The position numbers and the translations under genes are program-made. 32,101 nt of DNA, from positions 1 to 32,101 of the forward strand of contig JAFXSQ010000006.1 in the NCBI GenBank assembly GCA_017525525.1, written 5' to 3'. A model generated the notes under the pieces. That model did no database searches and had not been told where the DNA came from. It worked only from the letters and a program-made list of their open reading frames with translations. Below, piece after piece: positions 1-9,700 of this stretch. How positions within the stretch are numbered: position 1 is the first letter of the stretch; the number at the start of each line of letters is the position of its first letter. The DNA comes from Lachnospiraceae bacterium. Lineage in GTDB: Bacteria > Bacillota > Clostridia > Lachnospirales > Lachnospiraceae.

Positions 1-141
1 ACGACAGTTTTTCAAAAAACGGCTACCTTTTGCCTTGTTTTTCCGACTTTTGGTAGCCGGCAGGGAGGTTTTTGACGACAGTTTTTCAAAAAACGGCTAC
101 CTTTTGCCTGGTTTTTCCGACTTTTGGTAGCCGGCAGGGAT
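1..141. repeat. Two tandem copies of a 74-bp hairpin repeat
   Basis: Bases 1-67 recur at 75-141 with a single mismatch (position 36 t, position 110 g). The period is 74 bp. Each copy holds an 8-bp inverted repeat CGGCTACC/GGTAGCCG (20-27 with 52-59, and again in copy 2), preceded by a small foldback GTTTTTCAAAAAAC. The first copy starts at base 1, so the array may continue to the left. It lies upstream of the lipid operon promoter. It may be a tandem terminator-like or intergenic repeat; there are no unique spacers, so it is not a CRISPR array. Confidence 0.85.
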
Positions 142-214
142 TGAGAAGATAATATTCTTTATTTTTCAGCGTTTTTTTATCAGCATGTTTTTATATAAAC
201 AGCTTTTTTTCTGC

Positions 215-243
215 TTGTCTACACCTCCAAAAAATGCTATAAT
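215..243 (+). promoter_or_regulatory. Promoter of the lipid operon
   Basis: A -35 TTGTCT (215-220) lies 17 bp from a perfect -10 TATAAT (238-243). TG at 235-236 makes it an extended -10. Transcription would start near 250, which places the upstream in-frame ATG at 254 too close to the start and favours the ATG at 284. Confidence 0.8.
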
Positions 244-283
244 CACATAGATTATGTGCATTATTTATTTTTCGGAGGAAACA

Positions 284-949
284 ATGAGCGATAATGAGAA
301 GAAGCCGGGCTTACTGAAAAAGCTCTGGAATGTGGTTCCGAACTATGCGAAGCTGCCGCTTGCGGCTGCGTTCGGGTTCAATATGGCGGTATTCTGCGGG
401 ACTCGTGTTATAAACAAGAACAGGAAGTATCACGATATGTCTACTTCGTTAGACAAAAAAATCCCGTTCACCCCTAAATCGGTATTTATATACGTATTTG
501 CCTTTGTACAGTGGATAGTCGGCTATGTGGTTGTGGCAAGGGATGGCAAGGATACCTGCAAGAGGGTTGTCGGAGCGGATGTGATTGCAAAGGCGATAAC
601 GCTTGCATGCTTCCTGATATATCCCACCGAGATGGAGCGCCCGTCGCAGGACGACGAGAGAATACAGGGCAAGGGGCTCGACAAGTGGCTTACGAGATTT
701 ATATATAAGGCGGACGCGGCCAACAATCTCTTCCCCTCCATTCATTGCCTGGAGAGCTGGATGATATTCAAGAGCTGTGACCACTTAAAGAAGCGTCCTC
801 CGTTCTGGTACAAGCCGGTTATGTTCGTAACAGCTATTTGCGTATTTGCTTCAACCGTGCTTTTAAAGCAGCATGTAATCGCTGACATTCCGGCAGGCGT
901 CGGTGCAGCCGAGGCAGGCTATGCGGTTATGAACAAGCTGATGAAATAA
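284..949 (+). CDS. PAP2-family membrane phosphatase/phosphotransferase-like protein
   Basis: This is a 221-residue membrane protein of the PAP2 superfamily, whose members cleave or transfer phosphate from lipid phosphates or phospholipid headgroups. The motif FPSIHCLES has PSIH at residues 151-154, matching the PSGH-type motif. KQHVIADIPAG carries H197 and D201, matching the terminal H-x3-D motif. About five hydrophobic segments are visible. The start at 284 is chosen because GGAGGA lies just upstream and the longer in-frame ATG at 254 has no ribosome binding site. It is first in a four-gene operon, 12 bp ahead of the flippase-like gene. The pssA/psd neighbours suggest phospholipid metabolism, but the substrate is not visible. 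The pattern resembles the sphingomyelin-synthase-like PAP2 subgroup; a true phosphatase is the alternative. Confidence 0.8.
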   Translation: MSDNEKKPGLLKKLWNVVPNYAKLPLAAAFGFNMAVFCGTRVINKNRKYHDMSTSLDKKIPFTPKSVFIYVFAFVQWIVGYVVVARDGKDTCKRVVGADVIAKAITLACFLIYPTEMERPSQDDERIQGKGLDKWLTRFIYKADAANNLFPSIHCLESWMIFKSCDHLKKRPPFWYKPVMFVTAICVFASTVLLKQHVIADIPAGVGAAEAGYAVMNKLMK

Positions 950-961
950 GAGATTTAGACG

Positions 962-2011
962 ATGACCAAAGACATTAAAAAGAAAATCATCTGGGCATTC
1001 ATATCCATAGCGATTGCAGCCTTCTGCATCTTTATGGTGCTACGCGGAGCAAAGGGAATGTCGATCGGGCTGCTTAAGAGCAAGCTTGAGAACTCAAACC
1101 CGTTCCTTATGCTTGCATCCGCGCTTTGTATGTTCGGTTTCATATTCTTCGAGGCGCTTTCAATGCATGCTCTGCTCCGAGGCTCCTCTGGATACAAAAA
1201 AAGGAAGAGATACTGCATCACCTATGCGGCAGCCGATGTGTTCGTTTCGGCGATTACTCCTTCCGCCTCCGGCGGACAGCCCGCGGCAGCATTTTTCATG
1301 ATGCTTGACGGCATACCGGGAACTGTATCCACGGTGGTGCTGCTCATCAATCTTGTAATGTACACCTTAGCGGTTGTAGCGGCAGGACTTGTGGCTCTGC
1401 TTATCGCCCCCGGACAGATAATGATATTCTCAAGAGTATCGAAGCTGCTCATCTTAGTCGGCATCTCGATTACCCTTGGTCTTATGATTTTGTTCTGGCT
1501 CATCTTAAAGAAGGGCGATATAATCTTCAACTTCGGTATACGCGCGGTGGATTTTATGCACGACAAGCTTCGTATGAGGTTCCTTATCAAGCACCCCGAA
1601 GCAAAGAAGGCAAAGATTGAAAAGGCGCGCGAGGACTACAAGGAATGCGCTCGACTTATGACCGGAAAAAAGAAGGAACTGCTTTTGTCCCTTCTCTATA
1701 ATATAGGCTCCAGATTCTCGCTCACAACGGTAACACCTCTTGTCTATGTAGCAACCACCGGTGACTGGGCGCATTTTAACAATCTGTGGGCGACTCAGTG
1801 CCTGGTTGCGATTGGTTCAAACTGCGCGCCGATTCCGGGAGCAATGGGAGTTGCGGACGCGCTTATGCTCGACGGTCTTTCGTCCATAATGACTGAGGAG
1901 GAAACCTTCTCGCTCGAGCTTTTATCACGAGGAATGTCGTTCTACCTGTGCGTAATTCTTGCAGGGGCGATAATGGGTATAGGATTTTTTATTCGCAGGA
2001 GAAAGAAATGA
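962..2011 (+). CDS. YbhN/MprF-type flippase-like membrane protein
   Basis: The 349-residue polytopic protein resembles the lysylphosphatidylglycerol-synthase transmembrane (flippase-like) family, related to YbhN and the N-terminal half of MprF. It has about eight hydrophobic segments. The conserved loop PSASGGQPAAAFFMM (about residues 100-114) and a second PIPGAMGVADAL loop late in the protein fit the family. The MprF synthase domain is absent, so this is the membrane part only. The last codons overlap pssA by ATGA, indicating translational coupling. The context suggests movement or handling of a lipid or lipid precursor; the actual substrate is unknown. Basic RRRKK residues close the C-terminus on the likely cytoplasmic side. 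Confidence 0.82.
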   Translation: MTKDIKKKIIWAFISIAIAAFCIFMVLRGAKGMSIGLLKSKLENSNPFLMLASALCMFGFIFFEALSMHALLRGSSGYKKRKRYCITYAAADVFVSAITPSASGGQPAAAFFMMLDGIPGTVSTVVLLINLVMYTLAVVAAGLVALLIAPGQIMIFSRVSKLLILVGISITLGLMILFWLILKKGDIIFNFGIRAVDFMHDKLRMRFLIKHPEAKKAKIEKAREDYKECARLMTGKKKELLLSLLYNIGSRFSLTTVTPLVYVATTGDWAHFNNLWATQCLVAIGSNCAPIPGAMGVADALMLDGLSSIMTEEETFSLELLSRGMSFYLCVILAGAIMGIGFFIRRRKK

Positions 2012-2715
2012 TAGGATTTTGGAATTATACAATGATACTTACATATATGTCGCTTCTCTCGGCCGTGGCAGGTATTATCGTGTCGCTTCACGACACAGGA
2101 CACCCCTACATGGGCATGTTTTTCCTTTTAATATGCGGACTGTGCGACACATTTGACGGCAGAGTGGCAAGAACCAAGAAGGACAGAACTCCTTTGGAGA
2201 AGGAATTCGGCGTACAGGTCGATTCACTTTCGGACATGGTTGCCTTCGGCATCCTTCCCGTGTGCATAGGCTACGCCATGCTCAAGGTATCGCCGAAGTA
2301 TTCCGAGGTTCCCTTCGTATCGGAGATTACCGGAAAGTACCAGTGGTACCCATTTATTCTCGCTATAATCGGTCTCTTCTATGTGCTTGCTGCCATGGTG
2401 AGACTTGCTTACTTTAACGCAACCGAGGAGGAGCGTGCCAAGACCGTGGTTGACGGACGCCCGCTTTACACAGGACTTCCCGTTACATCGGCAGCGCTTA
2501 TCTTCCCTCTTATCTTAGTGCTTGACTACGCCGTGAGATTCGAGTTCTCCATAGTATACTTTACTATCATGGCTTTGGTAGCATTCCTTTTCTTAGGCAA
2601 GTTCCAGTTCAGAAAGCCTACTATTAAGGGTGTACTAATTATGGTCGGTATCGGCTTTGCCGAATTCATTCTGCTTCTTATAATCTACTTTATGCACGGG
2701 AGTAAGGGACACTAA
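2008..2715 (+). CDS. pssA: CDP-diacylglycerol-serine O-phosphatidyltransferase
   Basis: PssA joins CDP-diacylglycerol and L-serine to give phosphatidylserine and CMP in the membrane. The 235-residue protein shows the CDP-alcohol phosphatidyltransferase signature: D47, D50, G51, A54 and R55 in CDTFDGRVAR, then G68, D72 and D76 in FGVQVDSLSD. Several hydrophobic segments follow. The start at 2008 overlaps the preceding stop (ATGA) and has an AGGAGA-like ribosome binding site; a longer in-frame start at 1948 would lie deep inside the previous gene and is rejected. The stop abuts the psd start directly, so product and next enzyme are made together. Phosphatidylglycerophosphate synthase shares the motif, but the psd neighbour and the FGVQVDSLSD context favour PssA. 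Confidence 0.93.
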   Translation: MIGFWNYTMILTYMSLLSAVAGIIVSLHDTGHPYMGMFFLLICGLCDTFDGRVARTKKDRTPLEKEFGVQVDSLSDMVAFGILPVCIGYAMLKVSPKYSEVPFVSEITGKYQWYPFILAIIGLFYVLAAMVRLAYFNATEEERAKTVVDGRPLYTGLPVTSAALIFPLILVLDYAVRFEFSIVYFTIMALVAFLFLGKFQFRKPTIKGVLIMVGIGFAEFILLLIIYFMHGSKGH

Positions 2716-3528
2716 ATGAGCAAGAACTTTTTATACAACACCATACCGGGACGATTGATTCTTAAGCCCCTTACGCATCCGGCGGTCTCACGACTTGCCG
2801 GTGCTTTTCTTGATACGAAGCTTTCAAAGCCTGTAATCCCGTTCTTTGTAAACAAATGCAATATAGATGTATCGGAATACAATGTTGAAGGTATAAAGAC
2901 CTTTAATGAATTCTTCCGCCGCCCTTTAAAATGCGGCATGCGCGAGTTTGACACTGATGATAGGGTCTTCTGTGCTCCCTGTGACGGTCTGCTGACCGCT
3001 TACAGGATCGAAGACGGTCTTGTACTTCCGGTTAAGCAGAGCTCCTACACCATCAGCAGCCTGCTTAAAAGCAGGATGATAGCCGACGCCTATAACGGAG
3101 GATGGTGCATGGTATTCAGACTCTGCGTGAACCACTACCACCGCTATGCCTATGCCGTAAGCGGCAATAAAACCTGTAACCGTCACATCGAAGGTATTCT
3201 TCACACCGTAAGACCGGTTGCACTTGAGGTTACTCCGGTATTCTCACAGAACACCAGAGAGTACACAGTGATCAAAAACCGTGAATTTGGTCGTGTCCTT
3301 CAGATGGAGGTCGGCGCCATGCTTGTAGGCCGCATCAAGAACCACGCTTCCGAAGGCTGCAAGGTTGTCCGCGGCACTGAGAAGGGCTTTTTTGAGTACG
3401 GCGGATCTACAATAATAGTTTTGGTTGAGCCGTGTAAGCTTGAGCTCGACAATAAAATAACAGAAGCCTCCATACAAGGTATGGAGACTCCTGTCATTAT
3501 GGGGCAGCCCGTCGGCCGTGCCCTTTAA
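2716..3528 (+). CDS. psd: Phosphatidylserine decarboxylase proenzyme
   Basis: Psd converts phosphatidylserine to phosphatidylethanolamine. It is made as a proenzyme that cleaves itself at a serine to form the pyruvoyl cofactor. In this 270-residue protein the cleavage motif is YGGSTIIVL with S231, which would give a beta chain of about 230 residues and an alpha chain of about 40. PCDGLL (near residue 94) and NHYHRYAYA (near 138) supply the Asp and His expected in the self-cleavage triad. The ATG at 2716 follows the pssA stop with no gap, so translation is probably coupled. The stop codon overlaps the tail of the opposing giant frame if that frame is read past its TAG. Confidence 0.94.
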   Translation: MSKNFLYNTIPGRLILKPLTHPAVSRLAGAFLDTKLSKPVIPFFVNKCNIDVSEYNVEGIKTFNEFFRRPLKCGMREFDTDDRVFCAPCDGLLTAYRIEDGLVLPVKQSSYTISSLLKSRMIADAYNGGWCMVFRLCVNHYHRYAYAVSGNKTCNRHIEGILHTVRPVALEVTPVFSQNTREYTVIKNREFGRVLQMEVGAMLVGRIKNHASEGCKVVRGTEKGFFEYGGSTIIVLVEPCKLELDNKITEASIQGMETPVIMGQPVGRAL

Positions 3529-3713
3529 GATTTCTTTTTGTTCTTTTCTTTAGATGTTTTTTTGCTTAGTGCATTTCTGATTGCCGCATGGCGTTCTGTT
3601 CTCGTCTGCCTTGCTTCACTTATCAGTTGTTCCCTCTTGGTCTTTATTTCGGCAGTTTCACCTTCAAAGCTGCAATCAAGGTCTCCTAAAGCAAGCGCGA
3701 TCCTTATTTTACG
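3525..3713 (-). other. In-frame 62-codon continuation beyond the TAG of the giant gene
   Basis: Directly after the TAG stop (3714-3716) the same minus-strand frame stays open for 62 codons to a TAA at 3525-3527. The first residues are RKIRIALALGDLDCSFEG and the last are KKTSKEKNKKKS. The composition (K, E, R and A rich, helical, few Cys) matches the giant protein. The segment has no ATG, GTG or TTG codon in frame, so it cannot be an ordinary separate gene. It fits either a nonsense mutation near the 3' end of a longer gene, stop-codon readthrough, or a base error. Its TAA overlaps the psd stop by a few bases, tail to tail, which is a natural end for a compact layout. The plus-strand frame at 3538-3735 is a shadow of it. 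Confidence 0.75.
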
Positions 3714-6700
3714 CTATTCTCTCAGCTTAGCATAGACCTTCATCGCTGTTTGGGAATCGGTCTTTCCTATGAGGTCCTCAAGTCCGAGGATCGTCATGGT
3801 CACCTTCGCCATCATCTTAGGCTCTTCAAGGATGTTATAATCACTTGCGGTAAAGAGCATTGAGTGAACCATATTAAGAGCCATGTACTGATTCAGCTCT
3901 TCATTTCTTTCGAAGCCCATGGCACGTCTTGCAAAGGTAACATCATCACCGGTGTACTCCCTTGCGGCATTTCTTCCGTCTGCGCGAATCTGGCCCTGCA
4001 AGGTCTGTAACTCCGGAGCTTCCTCCACAGGTCCTGCTTCTCCTATCTGCTCCGCAAGAGCGGGACCGACCTGAACGGTATTCATCTTCTCGTAAGCTTC
4101 CTTGCCGGACTCGAGACGCTCCATGGTTCCCCTGCCTGCTCCGTTAAACCATTCCTTGAGCATGCTTGAGTCATTCATGCACTGCATGATGAAGCTTGCG
4201 GTCGCCATACCCTTCTGGAATATGGTCACTGCAGCATCCACGCCAAGTCCGACCAGAGTAAACTTGCTGTCAAAGGTCGTGATGATCTTACCCGCATTCT
4301 CAACCGCATCACCTAAGTGATCAAGTATCTGTCTGCTCTGAATACTCTTGGTTGTGTCAAGTCCTGCCGTAACAAGAGCGTTGTTTATGGCCGCATGTCT
4401 GATAGCAAGATCATTCTTCTCCTCGTTACGGTTCTTCTTTGTATCCTTGAGCTTCTGTTCGTCTTCTGCCGCCTTCTCCATGGCTTCGTTCTTCGTCTTC
4501 TTAAGCTCAACGATATTCTTCACATTATCATATATGCCCTTAAAGGACATGGCCATGCCTACCGCGGGATCAAGATAATCGCTTATCGTTCCCAAAAGCT
4601 CCTTACTGTCGCTGAGCGTATCCGCAAAGCTCTTGATAGCATCCTGGACCTCCTTCGGGATTCTGTCATCTACAAAGAACTTGACCGCCTTGTTAATATT
4701 GCCGTCGATATTCTTAGTGTACCACTCGCCGATGGACTTGGTGCTTATAAATCCGTTCAGGTAGCTCTTAATCATGCCATCCACAGACTCGAGCATCTCC
4801 GGGGAATCGCGGAGATACTTATCAAGATACTCCTTGCCCATAAATGCGTAGTCGGCGCCCATCTTACCGTACTTGTATACTGTTCCGACAATTCCGAAAT
4901 CGTCGGTGCTTAAGCGTCCGAGTATCTCGCCCGGCTTTGCAAGTATGCCGTCCACTGTGTCAAATACCTTGTCCACCACATCGAAGGCATTCTTGATCTT
5001 CTTTTTGCCGCCCTCGATCTCGACACCTTCAAGTTGCATTGCAAGCTTGTCCTTCTCGACCTCTTCACGGCCCTCTTCATCGCCGCCGAAGATATCCTTG
5101 TATAATTCTTTACCGATATCGGTATAAGCTGTCTTCAGGCTGCCGGATATCTTGAGTATCTTATCCTTGTGGTCGGAGTATGCTCCCGCGATAGTCGAAA
5201 GATTCTTAACCACTTCCGAAGGTTTTCTTCTCTCGGCATCCTCCTTCTCGGCCTTTTCTTTAGCCTCCTGCTCCTCTTGCTTCTTCTTTTCCTCCTCTTC
5301 CTTCTTCTTTTCCTCTTCGGTCTTTTCGACTTTTACCTCTTCCTGACCATCTTCTGCGGCCTTCTCTTCTTTTACTTCTTCGTTGCCGGCCTGCTCGTTA
5401 TCCCCGTTTGCATTTTCTCCGTTTGCATTATCCTGTTGATTGTCCTGCTGGTTCTCCTGCTCTTTCTCTTCCTCATCTTCTTTATCATCATCGTCGTCAT
5501 CGTCTTCATCCTCGTCCGCATCCTTCTTGAGGAACGGATTTACAGCCTCATGAATGAAGTTGCTAGTCTCTTCAGCCACAACGAATTCGCTCAGGTCGGC
5601 AAGTGTTCCGAGGAACCCGAGCTTTTCCTGTGCAAGGTCTATCGTCTGCGATGCAAGGAAGCGTGCAAGTCTTCCTCCCGTCCGGTGAATGTTGGTACGC
5701 AGGAAGCTCCTGTCGAAGCTCATGCGTCCGAGCTTCGTTACATCACCTGTACTCCTGTAAATCTCTTTATCGCCCGCTGCCATCTGACACTCATTTGAAG
5801 CACGGGTTACAAACTGAAGCGCCCTTGCGAACAGCTTCCAGTCCATGGCTGTCTTACGCTTGGTCACAAAAATCTGTTTGTTAACGCGTATATCCTTGTC
5901 GGCCCAGCTTATCATTCCGGCATCGGTGAAATCTACGCTGTCGTCAAGCTGCGTACTTAGCAGTGATTCAAACGCCTTTGTATAGGAATCTCCCTTAACC
6001 GCAACCCTGCCTTCGGCGCCCGATGCGTTAAGCAGATACTCATCTATCAGCTCATCCCTGCCCTTAGCATTCACAAAGTCACGCTCTGCATCATCGGAGT
6101 AGAAATTCCTGTACAGGTTCTTCTGGGATATATCGAGTATATCTCTGTGCTCGAGTGCTCTCACGAACAAAGCCTTTTCCTTATCCGTAAGCGCCATGTA
6201 ACCGCTCATCAAAGCATCGACAACTTCCTTGTCACCGCTGTTTTGTGATACATCCCGCTTTGCCATATCATTGATAAATGTTTCGAAAGATTCTCTGTTC
6301 TCCTGTATCTCGTCCTTCTTATCCAGGTAAGCCTTCTGAGCCGCATCAGCCTTATCACGCTCTATATTCTCACAGCTTGCCTTGAATCGCTCCGAAGCCT
6401 GCTGTACGGTATGCAGTCTGAGTCTCTCGTTATCTATCTCCTGCACGAGGTTCAGCGCCGAGAGCAAAAGCTTCCAGTCTATTGCCTCTACACGCGAGAG
6501 CGCCTCTTCGGCAAAGTCCTCCTTTTTAAGCCCGCCTTCGGTAAGCGGCGCATTATCCTTGAGCTGATAGCTCATCAATGAGAACAGCGCCTTCCCAAGC
6601 ATCTCCTCGGAATCCGCATCCGTAAGCGCGATCATATTCTTGCTCTCATCAGTCAGCTCTTCGATAAGCTCAAATCTCTTCTTCTTGTTCGCATAGGAAT

Positions 6701-9700
6701 ATGTACCGTCGTCGTCCTTTCCCGCAGTGGAGAAGTCCAGTGCGGAACGGTTCTGGAGAACATATACAAGCATGCGCATCTGATAAGGCTTCAGCTCCTT
6801 TACCGCACCCATCAGATCGTCTATGGACTCGCCCTTGAACCACTTGATCGCTCCGAAACCGCCGGCAAGTTTCCCGAAGAAGCCCACATCCTTCTTGCGC
6901 CTTACCTTGTCCTTTGCTGCCAGCTCTTCAAGAGCTTTCATGAAGCCGGCCTGAGATGTCGGCGGGTTATCGAGATACTTCTTGTCCTCCATGTGATTGT
7001 CTTCAAGAAGTCCGGCGCGCGCAGCCTCTATTATCGTCTTCGCATCATCTATGCGCTCCCATTCCTTAGGACGAAGCTCTTCCCTCTTCTTGTCCACCTT
7101 CTTAACGAAGTCGAGAGCTTCCCTGAACATGGTCTTTGAGAAATGTTCCTTCATGGTTCCGGTCTTGGACATAAGCTTGCGCAGACTTCTTCCGTAATCC
7201 ACATCAAACTCAGCATCCTTGCCCTTGATATAATTCTTAAACTTCTCGCGGTTTGCTTTAAGCTCCTCTTCCTTAACGCCGAATACGACACGTATGCTTC
7301 CGCTTTCCTCCTGACGTGAACTGTAGAGTGCAACCGCGAACATCTGTCGCTGCTCAACGGAAAGACTGTTGTATTCCCTGACATAGTCCTCCGGCGCAAG
7401 CTCCCTGATCTTCTTTTCAAAATCAGTCAGCTTAACAGCTCCCGGGTAAGCCTTTGTCTCAAAGAAGTCCGTGCTTAATACCTGCTCGTCACCGTGGCTT
7501 ACAGCCGAAAGAAGGTATGAGTTTTCCAGCACCTCTTTTATCTTTGTCGTTATATCGTTCTCATCAGGGTTTTCTGTGCGGTTCTTTATGATATCCGCTC
7601 TTAAGTATTCTCCGAGTCCCCTGATATAATGCTCCTTTGTCACATCGTCCAGATGCTTGGTGTTATCATGCTCGGCAAGCACCTTCTTCATGATCTTATA
7701 AACCTGATCACTGCTCTTAAAGTACTCCTTCTGCCTTATGATATCAGCATTAAGCCTGTTGAGCTCTAAGCTCTTTCCCTTCTCTATCACATAGAGAAGC
7801 ATCTTGTCGCACATGTCGGCATGCTCTGCCTTCACGGCAGGCTCCTCAAGCTCAAGGGACTTCAAGTCCTTGATTGACACATAGAAGTTCTTGAACTCTC
7901 TCGTCAGCGACTTTAAGCCGTCATCGCTCTTTCCGTCCCAATGACGCGCCGCATATACCGTGTAAATATCTAAGGCTTTTTCTTCCACTGCACCGGCGTC
8001 ACTGCCATATTCGTATATCTTCCACAAGCGCTTTGCTTCCTCTTCCGGAGTAAGTTTGTACTCCTCATCCTTTGCCGCGTTTATCTCCTTTTTGAGGATC
8101 TTGTACTCAGCAAGAATATCGGTAAGTATGGACGGAACCTTCTTGCCCTCTCTTTCCTTTGAAAGCATCTTCCAAGCCGATTTAAGAAGATCCTTTGTAT
8201 CCTCCTCATCCTTAGGTCTTGCATTCTTGTTAAACTTCTTGTATGCAAGTGAGAAGCCTGTCTCGGAAAGCTTCTTTATGGCATTTGCCGTCTTGGCATC
8301 ACCAAAGAACAGTTCGTCATGCGCATTAACTCCATCGGTGAGATGTGTCGAAGCCTTGAGCTTTGCATCGGCTTTAGCCTTCGCATGCTTTTGTTTTTCT
8401 TCATCACTCTGCTCCTTCAGGATCTCGGGCTTGAAGTCGTTCTTCATGTAGCTTCTGACAAAATCACGCGCTTCGCCTTCAATCCTCTTCTTAAGTTCTT
8501 CGTTGGTGAGCTTTATCACATTCCCCGCCATGAGCTGCTCATAGATTGTAAACATTCTCTTGGCTGCATTTTTACCGGCCTTCTTCTCCCATTTTACCCG
8601 GAATTCTTCCAGCTCCTTATCGGTGATTGCTGCATTGTCGAGTCTTACCGTCTCATCATCTTCATTTTCCTTTAAAGCAAGACGGCTCTGTTCCTCTTCA
8701 AATATGTACATCTGACGGTAGAACTCTCTCTTAACCGCAGCGACATTGGCATCGTGATTCTGCGTTATCCGCTCGTACAGAAGCTGAGCGCCCTTCTGTG
8801 TAAAGAGCTCCATGAACATCTCCGGATCCTCGGCTACGGTCATATCAATCATGGCCTTGAAGTTGTTCTTGGCCATCTTCACATCACTATACTTTGAGAT
8901 ATGATCCTTTATATAGTCCTCAAGGACCTCCTCGCCCTTTTCGCGGTTGGCTTCTATCGAACCCTTCAATCCATTCTTCTGTGAGAAATACTCCTCCTCG
9001 ACCTTTTCGATTTCCTTCTTCCAATATGCCTCAGTCTTACCGTCTGTCTTTTCTTCCTTAAGTATCTGTTCCATTCGTCCCTTAAGGAATACATTCTTTA
9101 AGTGTTCGGGGCGACCTGAAAGAAGCTTTCCTATAGCGGAAAACTTTCGGGTGAGTTCCTCTATCTTCTTCTCGGCCACGCTCGGAGCCTGATCCATAAG
9201 GGCTCCGAATATCTCGTCGTTATCTATAAGCTGTGCGGATATGCTCCTTAACTCTCCTTTACCCGCATTTTCAAGCAGGGCCATGCGCTTCTCAAAAAGC
9301 TTTACGGTGTCCGGAAGCTCACTGTCCATAACACCTTCCGTGTTTATCGCTTTGGTGAATATCTCCTTGAGCTGTCCGAGGCTGCTGGCACCTATAAGCT
9401 CGTGGTTTTTCACATCCGCATTGCCTTTGCTCTTGCTTAATTCGTCAATCTCCTTCTGAAGTCTTGCCAGCCTTGCGTCATCAATCGCATTTCCTTCATT
9501 CGCCCTGGCCTCAAGAATCTTGACAGCTTCCTCCTCTTCTTTCTTCCTGTCCGCTTCATTAAGCTTCTGCTTTTCTCTCTCTTCCTTGTGAGTCTGCTGA
9601 TCCTTAAGCAGCTTATCCTTTGAGGTCTGTATTTCAGTAGTCAGCCTTCCGATCTCTTCGGTTCCTTCTTCAAGCTCCTTCTTGCCCGAAACAATGAATT

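Noticed and set aside
1-148. CRISPR array
   Set aside because: The 74-bp units abut with no unique spacers and there are no cas genes in the window.
3538-3735. Plus-strand 65-residue open frame after psd
   Set aside because: It is opposite the in-frame continuation of the giant gene, has no ribosome binding site and reads as an unlikely hydrophobic peptide.
5169-5798. Long plus-strand open frames inside the giant gene (also 4317-4913, 12675-13148)
   Set aside because: They are shadows of the Lys/Glu-rich giant frame: its codons read as Leu/Phe/Ser on the other strand.
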